A stretch of 64,000 nt of DNA. It comes from Anoxynatronum buryatiense (GTDB lineage: Bacteria > Bacillota > Clostridia > Peptostreptococcales > Tindalliaceae). Location: assembly GCF_900182905.1 (NCBI RefSeq), contig NZ_FXUF01000011.1, forward strand, positions 1-64,000, in the 5' to 3' direction. Below the pieces are notes generated by a model. That model was not told the origin of the DNA. It saw only the letters and a list, made by a program, of their open reading frames with translations, and made no database searches. Made by a program: the position numbers and the translations under genes. Positions within the stretch are counted from its first letter, which is position 1, and each line of letters begins with the position of its first letter. Shown here in pieces: positions 16,160 through 25,456 of this stretch.

Positions 16160-17017
16160 TTACAGAAGCTGATGCGCCAGTATCAGTCCGCCAGTAATAC
16201 CTGCATTATTCCCCAGTGACGGAAGCACAATATACTCATCCACCTCAGGTGTATCCACATAGCCTGCCAGCATCAACGCGAACTCTTTTTTGACACATGT
16301 CAACACCTTGCTTTGATTCATGACGCCTCCCCCCAGAATAATTCTTTCGGGCCGGAGTATGAGCGTGTAGTTCAGCAAAGCCTGGGCTAAATAGTGCCCA
16401 ATCATCTCCCATACTTGATGGTTCTTGTCTAATTCTTCTGCTTTTACCCCTACTCTTTTCTCAATGGCCGGACCCGATGCAAGCCCCTCCAAACAGTTTC
16501 CATGATAAGGGCAGACTCCTTGAAAGGGGTCTGCAGAATGATTTCTCAAGATAATATGTCCCATCTCTGCATGACCAAAGCCTTCGATGAACCTGCCGTT
16601 AAAAATGGCACCGCCACCCACTCCGGTTCCAACAGTCAGGTAAATGCAGCTATGCTTATCTTTCCCACTGCCCAAATGATATTCGCCCAAACAAGCCGCG
16701 TTCACATCGGTTGTCCAGCCAATTGGGAACTGATAATGCTTTTTCATTTCACCCAGAAAATTGTAATTTCTCCACTTTACTTTGGGGGTGGAAGTAATGT
16801 ATCCATAATTTGACGCATGTTGATTAATGCCAATGGGTCCAAATGAACCAATTCCCATGGCTTCAATCTCATCATAGGCGTCAAAAAAACCAATGATTTT
16901 TGCCATGGTTTCCTCTGGATAGGTGGTTGGAAAGGATGTTCTGTCTATGATATTAAACTGGTGATCTCCCACTGCACACACAAATTTGGTTCCCCCTGCT
17001 TCAATGGCTGCCAGCAT
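16160..17017 (-). CDS. ROK family sugar kinase, probable fructokinase
   Basis: A 285-residue kinase with the ATP-binding AIEAGGTKFVCAVG start and the ROK zinc motif CPYHGNCLEGLASG preceded by GHI. This form is characteristic of the ScrK/GmuE fructokinases, which phosphorylate fructose (and sometimes mannose) at C6. GGAG before the ATG at 17017 sets the start; the frame is open to 17113. Its position between a sugar-binding protein and manA supports a role in the first intracellular step for the imported sugar. The exact sugar is inferred. Confidence 0.82.
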   Translation of the reverse strand: MLAAIEAGGTKFVCAVGDHQFNIIDRTSFPTTYPEETMAKIIGFFDAYDEIEAMGIGSFGPIGINQHASNYGYITSTPKVKWRNYNFLGEMKKHYQFPIGWTTDVNAACLGEYHLGSGKDKHSCIYLTVGTGVGGGAIFNGRFIEGFGHAEMGHIILRNHSADPFQGVCPYHGNCLEGLASGPAIEKRVGVKAEELDKNHQVWEMIGHYLAQALLNYTLILRPERIILGGGVMNQSKVLTCVKKEFALMLAGYVDTPEVDEYIVLPSLGNNAGITGGLILAHQLL

Positions 17018-17128
17018 ACTGATCACTCCTTCGTGGTGCCTCCCTTGCCCCAAGGCAACTTTTGTCATGACAATAATGAAAACGAATGATTCTGCATAAA
17101 GTTTCACAGGCATCCCGAATTACCTATA

Positions 17129-17164
17129 GGATATGAAAACCCAGCAGGATATGAAAACCCAGCA
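17129..17164. repeat. Perfect 18-base tandem duplication
   Basis: GGATATGAAAACCCAGCA occurs at 17129-17146 and again at 17147-17164. The second copy supplies one arm of the adjoining terminator, so the first looks like a recent duplication of that arm. Confidence 0.9.
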
Positions 17165-17202
17165 ACCATAGACTGTACCATGCGTCAGGTTGCCGGGTTT
17201 TC
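17153..17202 (-). terminator. Long stem-loop after the sugar-binding protein gene
   Basis: GAAAACCCAGCAACC (17153-17167) and GGTTGCCGGGTTTTC (17188-17202) form a 15-base stem with one mismatch. It lies between the binding-protein stop and the kinase start and probably lowers transcription of the enzymes relative to the importer. Confidence 0.65.
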
Positions 17203-17239
17203 TATGAAAAAAGAGAAGGCATTTTAACAGCCCTGTGTA

Positions 17240-18193
17240 TTACAGGGATGACTTGTCAATCACCGACACACCTGTGTCAACTAATTCGTCTGCAATCGTC
17301 TCTCCTTTAAGTGCTTTAACTGCAGTTTTCATGCCTTCGTAACCCATCACATCTGGATTCTGTGCCATTGTCGCCAGTAATTGTCCTTCTGAAATCAACT
17401 GCAGGATGGTGTCTGATTTGTCAAAACCAACACCCACAACTCCTCCACCAGCTTCTTTAATGGCATTTCCCGCTCCCACTGTTGAACCTTCATTGGCGCC
17501 AAAGATTCCCACGACCCCTTCAGTAATGTAGTTGGCCGCAATGTCTTGTGATCTTGCCGCGTCCCCTTCTCCGTACTGGGTCTGCAACAGCTCAAAGGCT
17601 GTGCCTTCAAATGCTGCTCTAAATCCATTTTCTCTTGCCACTACTGAGGAAGTGGATGCATTCACATTCACAATACCAATTTTTCCTTCGGTGATCCCTT
17701 GCGCTTCCAATGCTGCCAGCATTTCCATACCGGCTGTTTTTCCAGCCGCTTCATTATCTGTGGCCAGTGTCTGCACCGCAGGGAAATCTGCCGGCGAATC
17801 AACATAGATAATTTTAATGCCTTCATTTTCCGCTTCCCTCAGCGCTGAAGTAACCGCATTGGGACCGTTGGCTGCCAACAGTATGGCTTGTGCCCCGCCG
17901 GCAATCGCATTATTGATACTCTCGATTTGTTTTGCATCATCTTTAACGTCAGGCGCCAGCCATGTGTAGCTAATATTACCCAGCTCTTCAGCCGCCTGTT
18001 TTGCCCCTGCATCCACCGTCACCCAGTGCTGATCCATTTGATCCATTGTGATCAGATACACCTTAAAGCTTTCCTCTGCTGTTGCCTGACCTGCCGGTTC
18101 GCCTGCGTTGGTGGAACCGGTATCATTGGAGCATCCAACCATGGCCATCAGAAGCATCAAAACAAGAACTGCTGTCACTAATTTTCTCATCAT
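17240..18193 (-). CDS. Sugar-binding lipoprotein of an ABC importer (RbsB type)
   Basis: A 317-residue periplasmic-binding-protein-like lipoprotein: lipobox MAMVGC with Cys at residue 21, a Ser/Thr/Gly linker, then a type I binding fold (YLITMDQMDQHW, IVNVNASTSSVVARENGFRAAF, GIFGANEGSTVGAGNAIKEAG). The fold and neighbours place it with ribose/fructose/xylose-type binders. AGGGGG precedes the ATG at 18193. It is the third gene after the ATPase and permease, an order found in RbsACB-like operons. The ligand is not readable; nearby fructokinase and ManA favour fructose or mannose. Confidence 0.88.
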   Translation of the reverse strand: MMRKLVTAVLVLMLLMAMVGCSNDTGSTNAGEPAGQATAEESFKVYLITMDQMDQHWVTVDAGAKQAAEELGNISYTWLAPDVKDDAKQIESINNAIAGGAQAILLAANGPNAVTSALREAENEGIKIIYVDSPADFPAVQTLATDNEAAGKTAGMEMLAALEAQGITEGKIGIVNVNASTSSVVARENGFRAAFEGTAFELLQTQYGEGDAARSQDIAANYITEGVVGIFGANEGSTVGAGNAIKEAGGGVVGVGFDKSDTILQLISEGQLLATMAQNPDVMGYEGMKTAVKALKGETIADELVDTGVSVIDKSSL

Positions 18194-18214
18194 GTTAATC
18201 CCCCTTGATTTTAT

Positions 18215-18234
18215 TTTAAAGCTTTCGCTTTAAA
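18215..18234 (-). promoter_or_regulatory. Stem-loop between permease and binding-protein genes
   Basis: TTTAAAGC (18215-18222) and GCTTTAAA (18227-18234) form a perfect 8-base stem with a 4-base loop in the 78-base gap. Such hairpins often protect the downstream binding-protein mRNA; that role is inferred. Confidence 0.5.
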
Positions 18235-18271
18235 GACATATTCAGGCACGTTGAAAAAAGTTGGGTTGCGT

Positions 18272-19285
18272 TCACGCTGCCGCTTTCCCTTTTTTGTTTT
18301 TTCTATTATTGGCTCTTAAGACAATGTCTAAAAGAACAGAAATAATGACGATGACCCCAATCACGATATTTCTGATGGCCACAGGCGCTCCAGCAAACTG
18401 AAGCCCGTTCTGCAATACGCCCCATATGGATGCGCCAACGATTGTACCTAGGAGTATGCCCTGACCACCCAGGGTACTGACACCACCAATCACCGATGCT
18501 GCAACAGCGTATAATTCATAGGTGGTCCCCGCATCCATGGTGCCCATACCGCTGATGGCCGTCATGATCAGGCCCACGGTTGCTGCACAAACAGCACTGA
18601 CAAGATATGCTTTTGTAACGGTCTGTGCAATATTCACGCCAGATAAGTGTGCTGCATGGGCATTGCTGCCGACCGCGTAAATATGCCTGCCTGTTCTGGT
18701 TTTGCTCAGGATAAAGTTAAACACCAGCCATAATCCAAGGGCAATCCAGATGGTATTAAATAGTCCCGCTGTTTTTCCATAATAAAAGAGTTCTCTAAAC
18801 CCTTCAGCCCCTGCTCCAATCGAGTCTGTATTGTAATTGTTGTTCACAATTTGGGCGATCCCCCGGGCGATGGTCATTGTTCCCAATGTGGCAATAAATG
18901 GTGGCAGTTTTGCTTTTGACACCAACTGCCCATTCAGTATGCCCATGGCCAGTGCTGCCACATAGGTGAACCCAACTGCCAACCAGGGGCTCATGCCTTT
19001 GGTCATTAATGTGGCCGAAATCATACAACTCATGCCCACCACTGATCCAATGGACAAATCAATATTCCCGGTGATAAGTACATAAGATTGTCCAATACCA
19101 ATCAATATGATGGGGGCGATTTGTCTAAGCAGATTGGAAACGTTTCTGCTGGAAAAGAAGTTGGGATTTAAGATGCCGAATACGACAACCAGCACCACCA
19201 ACCCCACAGACGCCGTAATAACCTGCCCCATTCCTCTTTTCGAAAACACTTTTAGCATTTTTTTGCCGAGATCCTTATTTCCCAT
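18272..19285 (-). CDS. Sugar ABC transporter permease (RbsC type)
   Basis: The protein has 337 residues and about eight to ten membrane helices. Family marks are GQSYVLITGNIDLSIGSVVG near the N-terminal third and TRTGRHIYAVGSNAHAAHLSG in the cytoplasmic loop that contacts the ATPase. GAGGAG precedes the ATG at 19285. The gene lies 21 bases after the ATPase gene and would form a homodimeric channel with two ATPase sites supplied by the single double-domain protein. Confidence 0.92.
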   Translation of the reverse strand: MGNKDLGKKMLKVFSKRGMGQVITASVGLVVLVVVFGILNPNFFSSRNVSNLLRQIAPIILIGIGQSYVLITGNIDLSIGSVVGMSCMISATLMTKGMSPWLAVGFTYVAALAMGILNGQLVSKAKLPPFIATLGTMTIARGIAQIVNNNYNTDSIGAGAEGFRELFYYGKTAGLFNTIWIALGLWLVFNFILSKTRTGRHIYAVGSNAHAAHLSGVNIAQTVTKAYLVSAVCAATVGLIMTAISGMGTMDAGTTYELYAVAASVIGGVSTLGGQGILLGTIVGASIWGVLQNGLQFAGAPVAIRNIVIGVIVIISVLLDIVLRANNRKNKKGKAAA

Positions 19286-19306
19286 ACCCAGTCTCCTCTG
19301 CTTTTT

Positions 19307-20821
19307 TTACGCGATGTCATGATGAATCTTTTTATCAAACTGCGTTGCATACGCCAGAATGGAATCCTGTGTTGCCTCTTCGATGTCCAGCTCTTTTGTG
19401 ATTCTGCCATCTGCCATTACCAATATTCTGTCGCTAATTCCAAGTATTTCCGGCATTTCCGACGAAACAAAAATGACACCGATTCCCTGGCTTTTTAACG
19501 CATTCATGATATTGTATATTTCCACTTTTGAACCAACATCGATGCCCCGTGTCGGCTCATCGAATATCACCACTCTTGAGTTTCTTGCAAGCCATTTTCC
19601 CACCACTACTTTTTGCTGATTACCACCCGACAGGCTCTCTGCATCCACATCTGAGTTAGCCAGTCGTATATCTAAATTCTTAATCGCTTTCACGGTCATT
19701 TCTTCTTCTTTTTTTGTGTTCACAATCCCCAATGGGTTAACCATCATATCCAAATTGGGTAAAGCGATATTATCCTTAATGCTGAGCTTGGTGCACAATC
19801 CGTCTTTTTTTCTGTTTTCGGGAGCCAGAACGATCCCTGCATTGATGGCATCAATCGGTTGATTGATTTCCACCACTTCACCATCTATGATAATGGTGCC
19901 TGATTCCTTTGCATCTGCTCCAAAAATCGCCCGGGTCGTTTCCGTTCTGCCTGCTCCCATGAGTCCTGCAATACCCACAATTTCTCCCTCGTACAGAGAA
20001 AAGCTAATATCCTTCACCAGTTTCCCTGCATTTAAATGCTGCACTTCAAAAATCTTACGCCCCACACTTCGGTTAACCCTTGGGAACTTTTCTGTGATTT
20101 CTCTGCCAACCATATGGGCGATCACTTCTTGAATACTGGTATCCTTAAAATCCATGGAAGTAATATACTGTCCATCACGGAGAATCATCACTCGATCAAC
20201 AATGTGTTGCAGTTCTTCCAACCGGTGAGAAATGTACACAATGCCACAGCCTTCGTTTTTTAAGCGATTGATGATGGTGAACAGCTCGTCGATTTCTTGA
20301 GAGGTTAGTGCCGATGTGGGTTCGTCCATAATGAGTATTCTTGCATTGGTGGACAGTGCTTTTGCTATTTCCACCATTTGTTGCTTAGAAACAGACAGAT
20401 CCCCCAGGACTGTGTCCGGATCAATATCCATGCTCAAACTGCTGAGAATTTCCGACGCTTTTTGATTCATTTCCGCATCTGATAAAATGCCTTTTTTAGT
20501 CACTTCCCGGCCAAGAAAAATGTTCTGGGCCACAGTGAGGTGGTCGCACATATTCAGTTCCTGATGAATAATGGCTATTCCAAGTTCTTGTGCCGCGACA
20601 GGGTTCATTTCTGTCACCATTTCACCAAAGATCTTCATTGTCCCTTCATCCATTGTATAGACTCCTGACAGAATTTTCATGAGGGTTGATTTGCCGGCAC
20701 CATTTTCTCCCAGCAATGCCAGCACCTCACCAGCTCTTAGCTGAAGCGACACATGATCCAGTGCCTTCACACCCGGAAAACCCTTGGAAACGTTTTCCAA
20801 TTCCACAATAAAATTGCCCAT
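19307..20821 (-). CDS. Sugar ABC transporter ATP-binding protein (RbsA type, two domains)
   Basis: The protein has 504 residues and two ABC domains. The first is complete: [35 protein letters not shown] and a switch histidine in YISHR. The second has GLMGAGRTE in place of Walker A but keeps LSGGNQQKVVVGKWL and VIFDEPTRGID, a normal arrangement for RbsA/MglA/XylG. GAGGGGG precedes the ATG at 20821. It is separated from the upstream degenerate ABC protein by 206 bases, probably holding its own promoter. Confidence 0.93.
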   Translation of the reverse strand: MGNFIVELENVSKGFPGVKALDHVSLQLRAGEVLALLGENGAGKSTLMKILSGVYTMDEGTMKIFGEMVTEMNPVAAQELGIAIIHQELNMCDHLTVAQNIFLGREVTKKGILSDAEMNQKASEILSSLSMDIDPDTVLGDLSVSKQQMVEIAKALSTNARILIMDEPTSALTSQEIDELFTIINRLKNEGCGIVYISHRLEELQHIVDRVMILRDGQYITSMDFKDTSIQEVIAHMVGREITEKFPRVNRSVGRKIFEVQHLNAGKLVKDISFSLYEGEIVGIAGLMGAGRTETTRAIFGADAKESGTIIIDGEVVEINQPIDAINAGIVLAPENRKKDGLCTKLSIKDNIALPNLDMMVNPLGIVNTKKEEEMTVKAIKNLDIRLANSDVDAESLSGGNQQKVVVGKWLARNSRVVIFDEPTRGIDVGSKVEIYNIMNALKSQGIGVIFVSSEMPEILGISDRILVMADGRITKELDIEEATQDSILAYATQFDKKIHHDIA

Positions 20822-21027
20822 AAGAAACCCCCTCGTCCTGCTTCCGTCACATTGTCTTAAAAAGATACCATACTTTTTAAAAAAATGAGGTAGGAATTCT
20901 TTTGAAATAGGGGGACATTTTTTAGATATTTCGTTTTATTACTGCTTTTGATATGATTCTTCACCTTTGTGTTGTTCTTCATTTCTATGCTGTCTTGCAA
21001 GGCCCGGTTCCCTGATGAATTGAAATT

Positions 21028-22482
21028 CTATAATCTAACGTGGGACAGTTCACTCTTGTCATAGTTTTTCAGGAAAACACCGTTCTCCATCATTAGCAGC
21101 CTGTCTGAAACAGTTAATGTGTCTGCAATGTTTACTGCCAGTATAATGACAGCACTTCCCTTATTTTTGAGCCTGTTGATGAGTTTTACAATACTGCCGC
21201 GCAAATACATGTCGGCATCAGCAAAGGGCTGCATAATAAACACCACTTTAGGATTAAAAATTTCAACTCGATAATAAGCCAGCTGATACAGCGATTTTGC
21301 GTCCAGCGTTCTGATGTCCTTTACATCAATATCGTTTCCCATCAATAGATGGTATTCTTCTTTTATGCTTTTTAGAACTCTTTTGGGGATCACATATGTT
21401 TTCAGCTTGTAGTCCATCAGAAACGTTACGTTTTCCAGGTATGACATATGATAAAACAGCATATTTTTGACAGGATTTTCCGGAATAAACACCACTTTGT
21501 TTTCCAATAGGTTGCCTACGCTGATGGGATCTATTCGTTGACCGTCCAACAATAATTCACCGCTGATCGGTTGAAAAGACCCTTGAAGTATTTCGGCGAT
21601 ATCTTGAATGCCCTTGTTGTTCACATCAAGCAGCGTCACACACTCCCCTCTTCTGACAGAGAAGCTGATGTCGTTAAGATGTTCTGTCTTAAAGTGATGA
21701 CATTCAAAAATGCCTTGAAATGACTTGCTTTCATGAGTGCTGCTGTGACGGTCAAAGGCGATGATATATGGCTGTATCGTCTCCACAGAAAAATCTTTTT
21801 GATCAATCACCTTGATGACGCTGCCATTTTCCAAAAGACATACCCGGTCACAAATTTTAAATGCCTCTTCATGGTGATTTGCTATGTAGATAAATGCGGT
21901 TCCTTTGCGGGCATAGGGGAGCATCAGCTCTTGAAACACGCCCAGCTCTTCAATGCTTAGAAAACTTGCCAGCTCATTGAGTATAATCAGCTGGGCACCG
22001 GTGATCAATGCCTTGATTAACTCAATAATCGTTTTTTCAAACATGGATAACGCTGAAATGTATTCGTTGGCACGTATCTTAACGCCCATTTCTTTTAGTA
22101 ATTGATCGGTTTTCTCCTGAAGTTTTTTTTCATGAATAATGTGCTCATTAAACTGATTGTTGAGGACATTAATATTATCTGTTACTTTTAAGCTTTCTAT
22201 TAGCTTTGTCTCTTTATCAATAACATACACTTTGTTGTTGGTCATATTGCTATGTTCATAATAGTTGACTAACGTTTCGTTAAAGTAAATTCTGCCAAAC
22301 TTGATGGATTTGTTTTGAGCTATCAGTTCTATCAACTGCTTCTTGCCATGATTGTTCAAAGGGATCAATCCCATTATTTCACCCTTGAAGACATGAAAAT
22401 TAATATTGTCCAAATAAGTGATCCCGTCAATTCGACTGGTGACATTTTCCACCCTCAGAATTTCTTCCTTCATCATTGGCAT
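21028..22482 (-). CDS. Degenerate double ABC-ATPase-like protein of a sensory operon
   Basis: The protein has 484 residues with the outline of RbsA but broken active sites. The first P-loop reads LNNHGKKQL at 42-50, and its Walker B has Asn for Asp (LIILNELASFL). The second P-loop reads DVNNKGIQD, lacking the lysine, with FIMQPFADAD at Walker B. The LSGGQ signatures are gone (ALSMFEKTIIELIKAL) and the second switch histidine is replaced. Lysine and glutamate survive in the first half, so nucleotide binding there remains possible. It follows the sensor kinase by 16 bases. GTG at 22497 is an alternative start. A regulatory or adaptor role is inferred. Confidence 0.8.
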   Translation of the reverse strand: MPMMKEEILRVENVTSRIDGITYLDNINFHVFKGEIMGLIPLNNHGKKQLIELIAQNKSIKFGRIYFNETLVNYYEHSNMTNNKVYVIDKETKLIESLKVTDNINVLNNQFNEHIIHEKKLQEKTDQLLKEMGVKIRANEYISALSMFEKTIIELIKALITGAQLIILNELASFLSIEELGVFQELMLPYARKGTAFIYIANHHEEAFKICDRVCLLENGSVIKVIDQKDFSVETIQPYIIAFDRHSSTHESKSFQGIFECHHFKTEHLNDISFSVRRGECVTLLDVNNKGIQDIAEILQGSFQPISGELLLDGQRIDPISVGNLLENKVVFIPENPVKNMLFYHMSYLENVTFLMDYKLKTYVIPKRVLKSIKEEYHLLMGNDIDVKDIRTLDAKSLYQLAYYRVEIFNPKVVFIMQPFADADMYLRGSIVKLINRLKNKGSAVIILAVNIADTLTVSDRLLMMENGVFLKNYDKSELSHVRL

Positions 22483-22498
22483 CACACAACACCTCACC

Positions 22499-23518
22499 TT
22501 ATAGGGGCTCCTTAATCAGCGGCATGGTTATTTCCACATCTGTACCTGCCCCCACACGGCTATAGATGTAGACCCCGTACTCATCACCAAAAATTAATTT
22601 GATTCGGTTGTTGACATTCAACAGAGCAATTCCTGCCTGACTTTTATCTTCTTTCATATACTCCAGCGAAGCCCCTCGAAGTTTTTTATTCAGACTTCGC
22701 ACCCGGTTTTCTTCAATGCCCACCCCATTATCCGAAATGATAATCATCAATCGTTTCTGGGTGGCTTGAATTTTTAATGCCAGCATTCCCACCCCCATTT
22801 TCCGCTCTACCCCATGGAAAATGGCATTTTCAAAAACTGGTTGCAATGTGAGTTTTGGTATTTTCGCTTTAAGAATCTCCTTTTCTTCCCCTTGTTCCAC
22901 TTGATATTCCGTATGAAAGTTCAGTTTCTCTCCAAATCGAAACTTTTGGATAAGATAGTAGTTCTCCACATTTGCAATCTCATCTTCAAGGCTGACCAGC
23001 TTATCGACGTTGGAAATGGTATATCTGAAGAAAGTGGCCAGAGCTTCTGTCATATTGGCAATGCTATCCACACCTTCAATCAATGCCTCACTGCGAATCC
23101 CTTCCAAGGTGTTATACAGAAAATGTGGGTTAATCTGATTTTGAAGCGCCAGGTATTCAGCATGTTTTTTAGAGCCTTCAATGAGTTCTTTTGTGTCTAT
23201 GATCTCCTTGAATTTTTGAAAAGCAAGATGGGAAGCTTCGTTAAAGTGTACCCTCACGTCAAAGACACCTTTGAAAATGTACCCTTCCTGAAATAATCTA
23301 AGTACCTTGCTTGTTTCTTTATACGGTCTGTAGATCCATTGATAGGAAATGTAGATTCCACCAATGATCAGCGCTGCATACAGCGCCAGCCATGCGTAAC
23401 CGCTCTTGTTCGTTGACATAAAAATCAACCGCAGACAAACGAGTGTCAACAAAGAGCCCATCACGAGCAACAGCACAACAACTCTGGTCAATAGGTATGG
23501 TCCCCGGTTATCTCTCAT
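22499..23518 (-). CDS. Sensor histidine kinase, YesM/LytS family
   Basis: The protein has 339 residues. Two membrane helices at about 10-33 and 42-60 enclose only a short external loop, so it has little of its own sensing domain. The His_kinase motif QNQINPHFLYNTLEGIR carries the phospho-accepting His132, and the HATPase N-box is PVFENAIFHGVE, with DNGVGI as G1. AGGAG precedes the ATG at 23518. It sits between the response regulator and the degenerate ABC protein. With almost no extracellular domain, it may take its signal from a membrane or transport partner; that is inference. Confidence 0.92.
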   Translation of the reverse strand: MRDNRGPYLLTRVVVLLLVMGSLLTLVCLRLIFMSTNKSGYAWLALYAALIIGGIYISYQWIYRPYKETSKVLRLFQEGYIFKGVFDVRVHFNEASHLAFQKFKEIIDTKELIEGSKKHAEYLALQNQINPHFLYNTLEGIRSEALIEGVDSIANMTEALATFFRYTISNVDKLVSLEDEIANVENYYLIQKFRFGEKLNFHTEYQVEQGEEKEILKAKIPKLTLQPVFENAIFHGVERKMGVGMLALKIQATQKRLMIIISDNGVGIEENRVRSLNKKLRGASLEYMKEDKSQAGIALLNVNNRIKLIFGDEYGVYIYSRVGAGTDVEITMPLIKEPL

Positions 23519-23527
23519 CTTTTTCTC

Positions 23528-25138
23528 CTAAGAAAATATTTTTCTGTATTCATTGGGTTGTAAACCCGTGTGCTTTTTAAATGACTTGGTAAAATATTTC
23601 ACATCATTATATCCCACCATCAAAGACACGTCCAAGATCCTCAAATCAGATTCTTTAAGCAGTGCCTTTGCTTTTTCAATTCGGGTCTTTGACAGATACT
23701 CAACGAAAGAGCTGCCTGTCTCTTTCTTGAACACACTGCTAAAATAGCAGGCATTAAACCCGATATGCGTGCCTACTTCTTCCAGTGTCAGCTGGTTCAT
23801 ATAGTTCTCTTCAATATATTTCTTTGCCTGTCTGATTGATTTTAAACCGCTGCGAGATCCATCTTCGATAAAAGCGCTGATGGAAGTTGTGATATGGAAA
23901 CTAAGGGCTTCAAATAGTTCATCCACAGAGCTGGCTTGTTCCAGACGACGAATGAGAACGTTTTCATGTTCTATGGCAGTACTAAAATGACTATGACTGC
24001 TCTTCATGGTCATCTCGTATAAATGAAGTGTTTCCTGAACCATTTGTTTTAGATAAGCACCGCTGATGGGAACCTGTTCGATTTCTTTCTTAAACGCACC
24101 AATGGCCCTTTCAATACCTTCCAAATCCAAGTGTTCTATTTTGGGGATGAATTTTTTGGAAAAACGATGATACAGATGATCCACTACAGCCTGATCCATC
24201 ATCTGATGTTTTGGCATAATAACGCTGCCTCTTCCCGTCACAATTCGATCTTCCACTAACTGACTTGCCGATCCCAGAGATTCCACCAGACCATTCAGGT
24301 CCCCCTTTTCTTCTCCAATGGCAATGGTCACAACAAACCCTTGCTTTCTTCCTTCCATTTGATTGCTCTGTTCCAAGATCTGATTCAGTTCCTCTTCCAT
24401 GTTGTTTTTCTGCTCTGAAGAATAATTCATGATCAAATAGAGCGTTCTCTGTTTTCTGACAACCTCCCCTTCATACACTAAATTTTGAATAGAGGCTGTC
24501 AGACGGGCAGTCATTTCATCCATCAGATTTTGAAGACTTAGCGACCCGTTCTCTGATTCTTGATCAATCTTGATGCATGCCACACCAAACAACCCTTCTC
24601 GAAAATTGAAGTGGTACGTCTCGTTAATTTCACACAATCGATGCTCGTGATAACTTCGCGCATTAATAAACATAAGATCATTTAAAAACGATTGCCTTGT
24701 CTTGCTCACATCGTCTTTAAGCATCATTACATAGTCTTTTTCCAAATCAATTTGGTCATTTTTTTTGTTAACACAGGTGATCACTTTCATCAGTGATTTG
24801 AGCAGTTCGTTTTGATTGATGGGCTTTAGTAAATACTCCTGCACACCTAAAGCAATTGCTTTTTTAGCATACTCAAACTCGCCATACCCACTGATGATGA
24901 TAAACTCGACATCGTTTCTTATTTTTTTTATTTTTTCGATCATCTCCAGCCCGTCACAACCAGGCATTCTAATATCAGTAATGACAATATCAGGTTTTTC
25001 TTTTTCAACCAGAGCCAATGCTTCCACACCATTATGTGCAGTCCCCACCAGGCACATCTCATGCTTCTCCCACTCAATTAACTTGATAATTAACTGACAT
25101 ATCCGCACTTCGTCATCCGCAATGATCACTCTCACCAT
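23528..25138 (-). CDS. Response regulator, YesN type (receiver plus AraC DNA-binding domain)
   Basis: The protein has 536 residues. The receiver domain (about 1-120) has the acidic pair in IIADDE, the phospho-acceptor Asp in KPDIVITDIRMPG and the lysine in LLKPINQ. A long middle region of about 300 residues follows, then an AraC-type double helix-turn-helix at about 430-536 (LTLEEVGTHIGFNACYFSSVF, VSLMVGYNDVKYFTKSFKK). ATG at 25138 is chosen because GGGGAG precedes it. It is the first gene of the sugar regulon and would activate the importer operon when phosphorylated by the adjacent kinase. Confidence 0.92.
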   Translation of the reverse strand: MVRVIIADDEVRICQLIIKLIEWEKHEMCLVGTAHNGVEALALVEKEKPDIVITDIRMPGCDGLEMIEKIKKIRNDVEFIIISGYGEFEYAKKAIALGVQEYLLKPINQNELLKSLMKVITCVNKKNDQIDLEKDYVMMLKDDVSKTRQSFLNDLMFINARSYHEHRLCEINETYHFNFREGLFGVACIKIDQESENGSLSLQNLMDEMTARLTASIQNLVYEGEVVRKQRTLYLIMNYSSEQKNNMEEELNQILEQSNQMEGRKQGFVVTIAIGEEKGDLNGLVESLGSASQLVEDRIVTGRGSVIMPKHQMMDQAVVDHLYHRFSKKFIPKIEHLDLEGIERAIGAFKKEIEQVPISGAYLKQMVQETLHLYEMTMKSSHSHFSTAIEHENVLIRRLEQASSVDELFEALSFHITTSISAFIEDGSRSGLKSIRQAKKYIEENYMNQLTLEEVGTHIGFNACYFSSVFKKETGSSFVEYLSKTRIEKAKALLKESDLRILDVSLMVGYNDVKYFTKSFKKHTGLQPNEYRKIFS

Positions 25139-25456
25139 CTGCTTCAACTCCCCCATCATCAGGCTTCAGTTGCGACCACATCTATTGGCTTAAACCCGAC
25201 TATGTTACATGTGCTACAGGCTGATTATACCATTACCACTACGCATCACAAAATATTCTGTCTCATCTGCACGTGCTGGCAGAGGAACACCTTCTTCGAA
25301 CACTTAAAATTTTATTGCCAACATGACGGATTCTTGCCGCTATGCTTTTTTACAGTGTGGTTTTTCTTTTATCTCTTACTGCTTTTTGATAGAATGGAAA
25401 TCGAGTTGTTTCGTCAATTGTTTCAAACAGATGTTCCATTACAGGAGGAATTATCC
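25139..25456. other. Intergenic region between divergent genes
   Basis: 318 bases with no gene. On the minus strand a TATAAT (25229-25224) with a weak -35 could serve the response-regulator operon. On the plus strand TAGAAT (25390-25395) could serve the DUF4317 gene. The frame upstream of 25457 has no ribosome site. Confidence 0.45.

Noticed and set aside
20785-20803. Near-palindrome TTGGAAACGTTTTCCAA, similar to a catabolite (cre) site
   Set aside because: It codes for conserved residues at the start of the RbsA-type protein, and the spacing between TG and CG does not fit the cre consensus.
21028-22482. Pseudogene status for the degenerate ABC protein
   Set aside because: The frame is full length with no internal stop or frameshift and is tightly spaced after the kinase gene, which argues for a maintained function.
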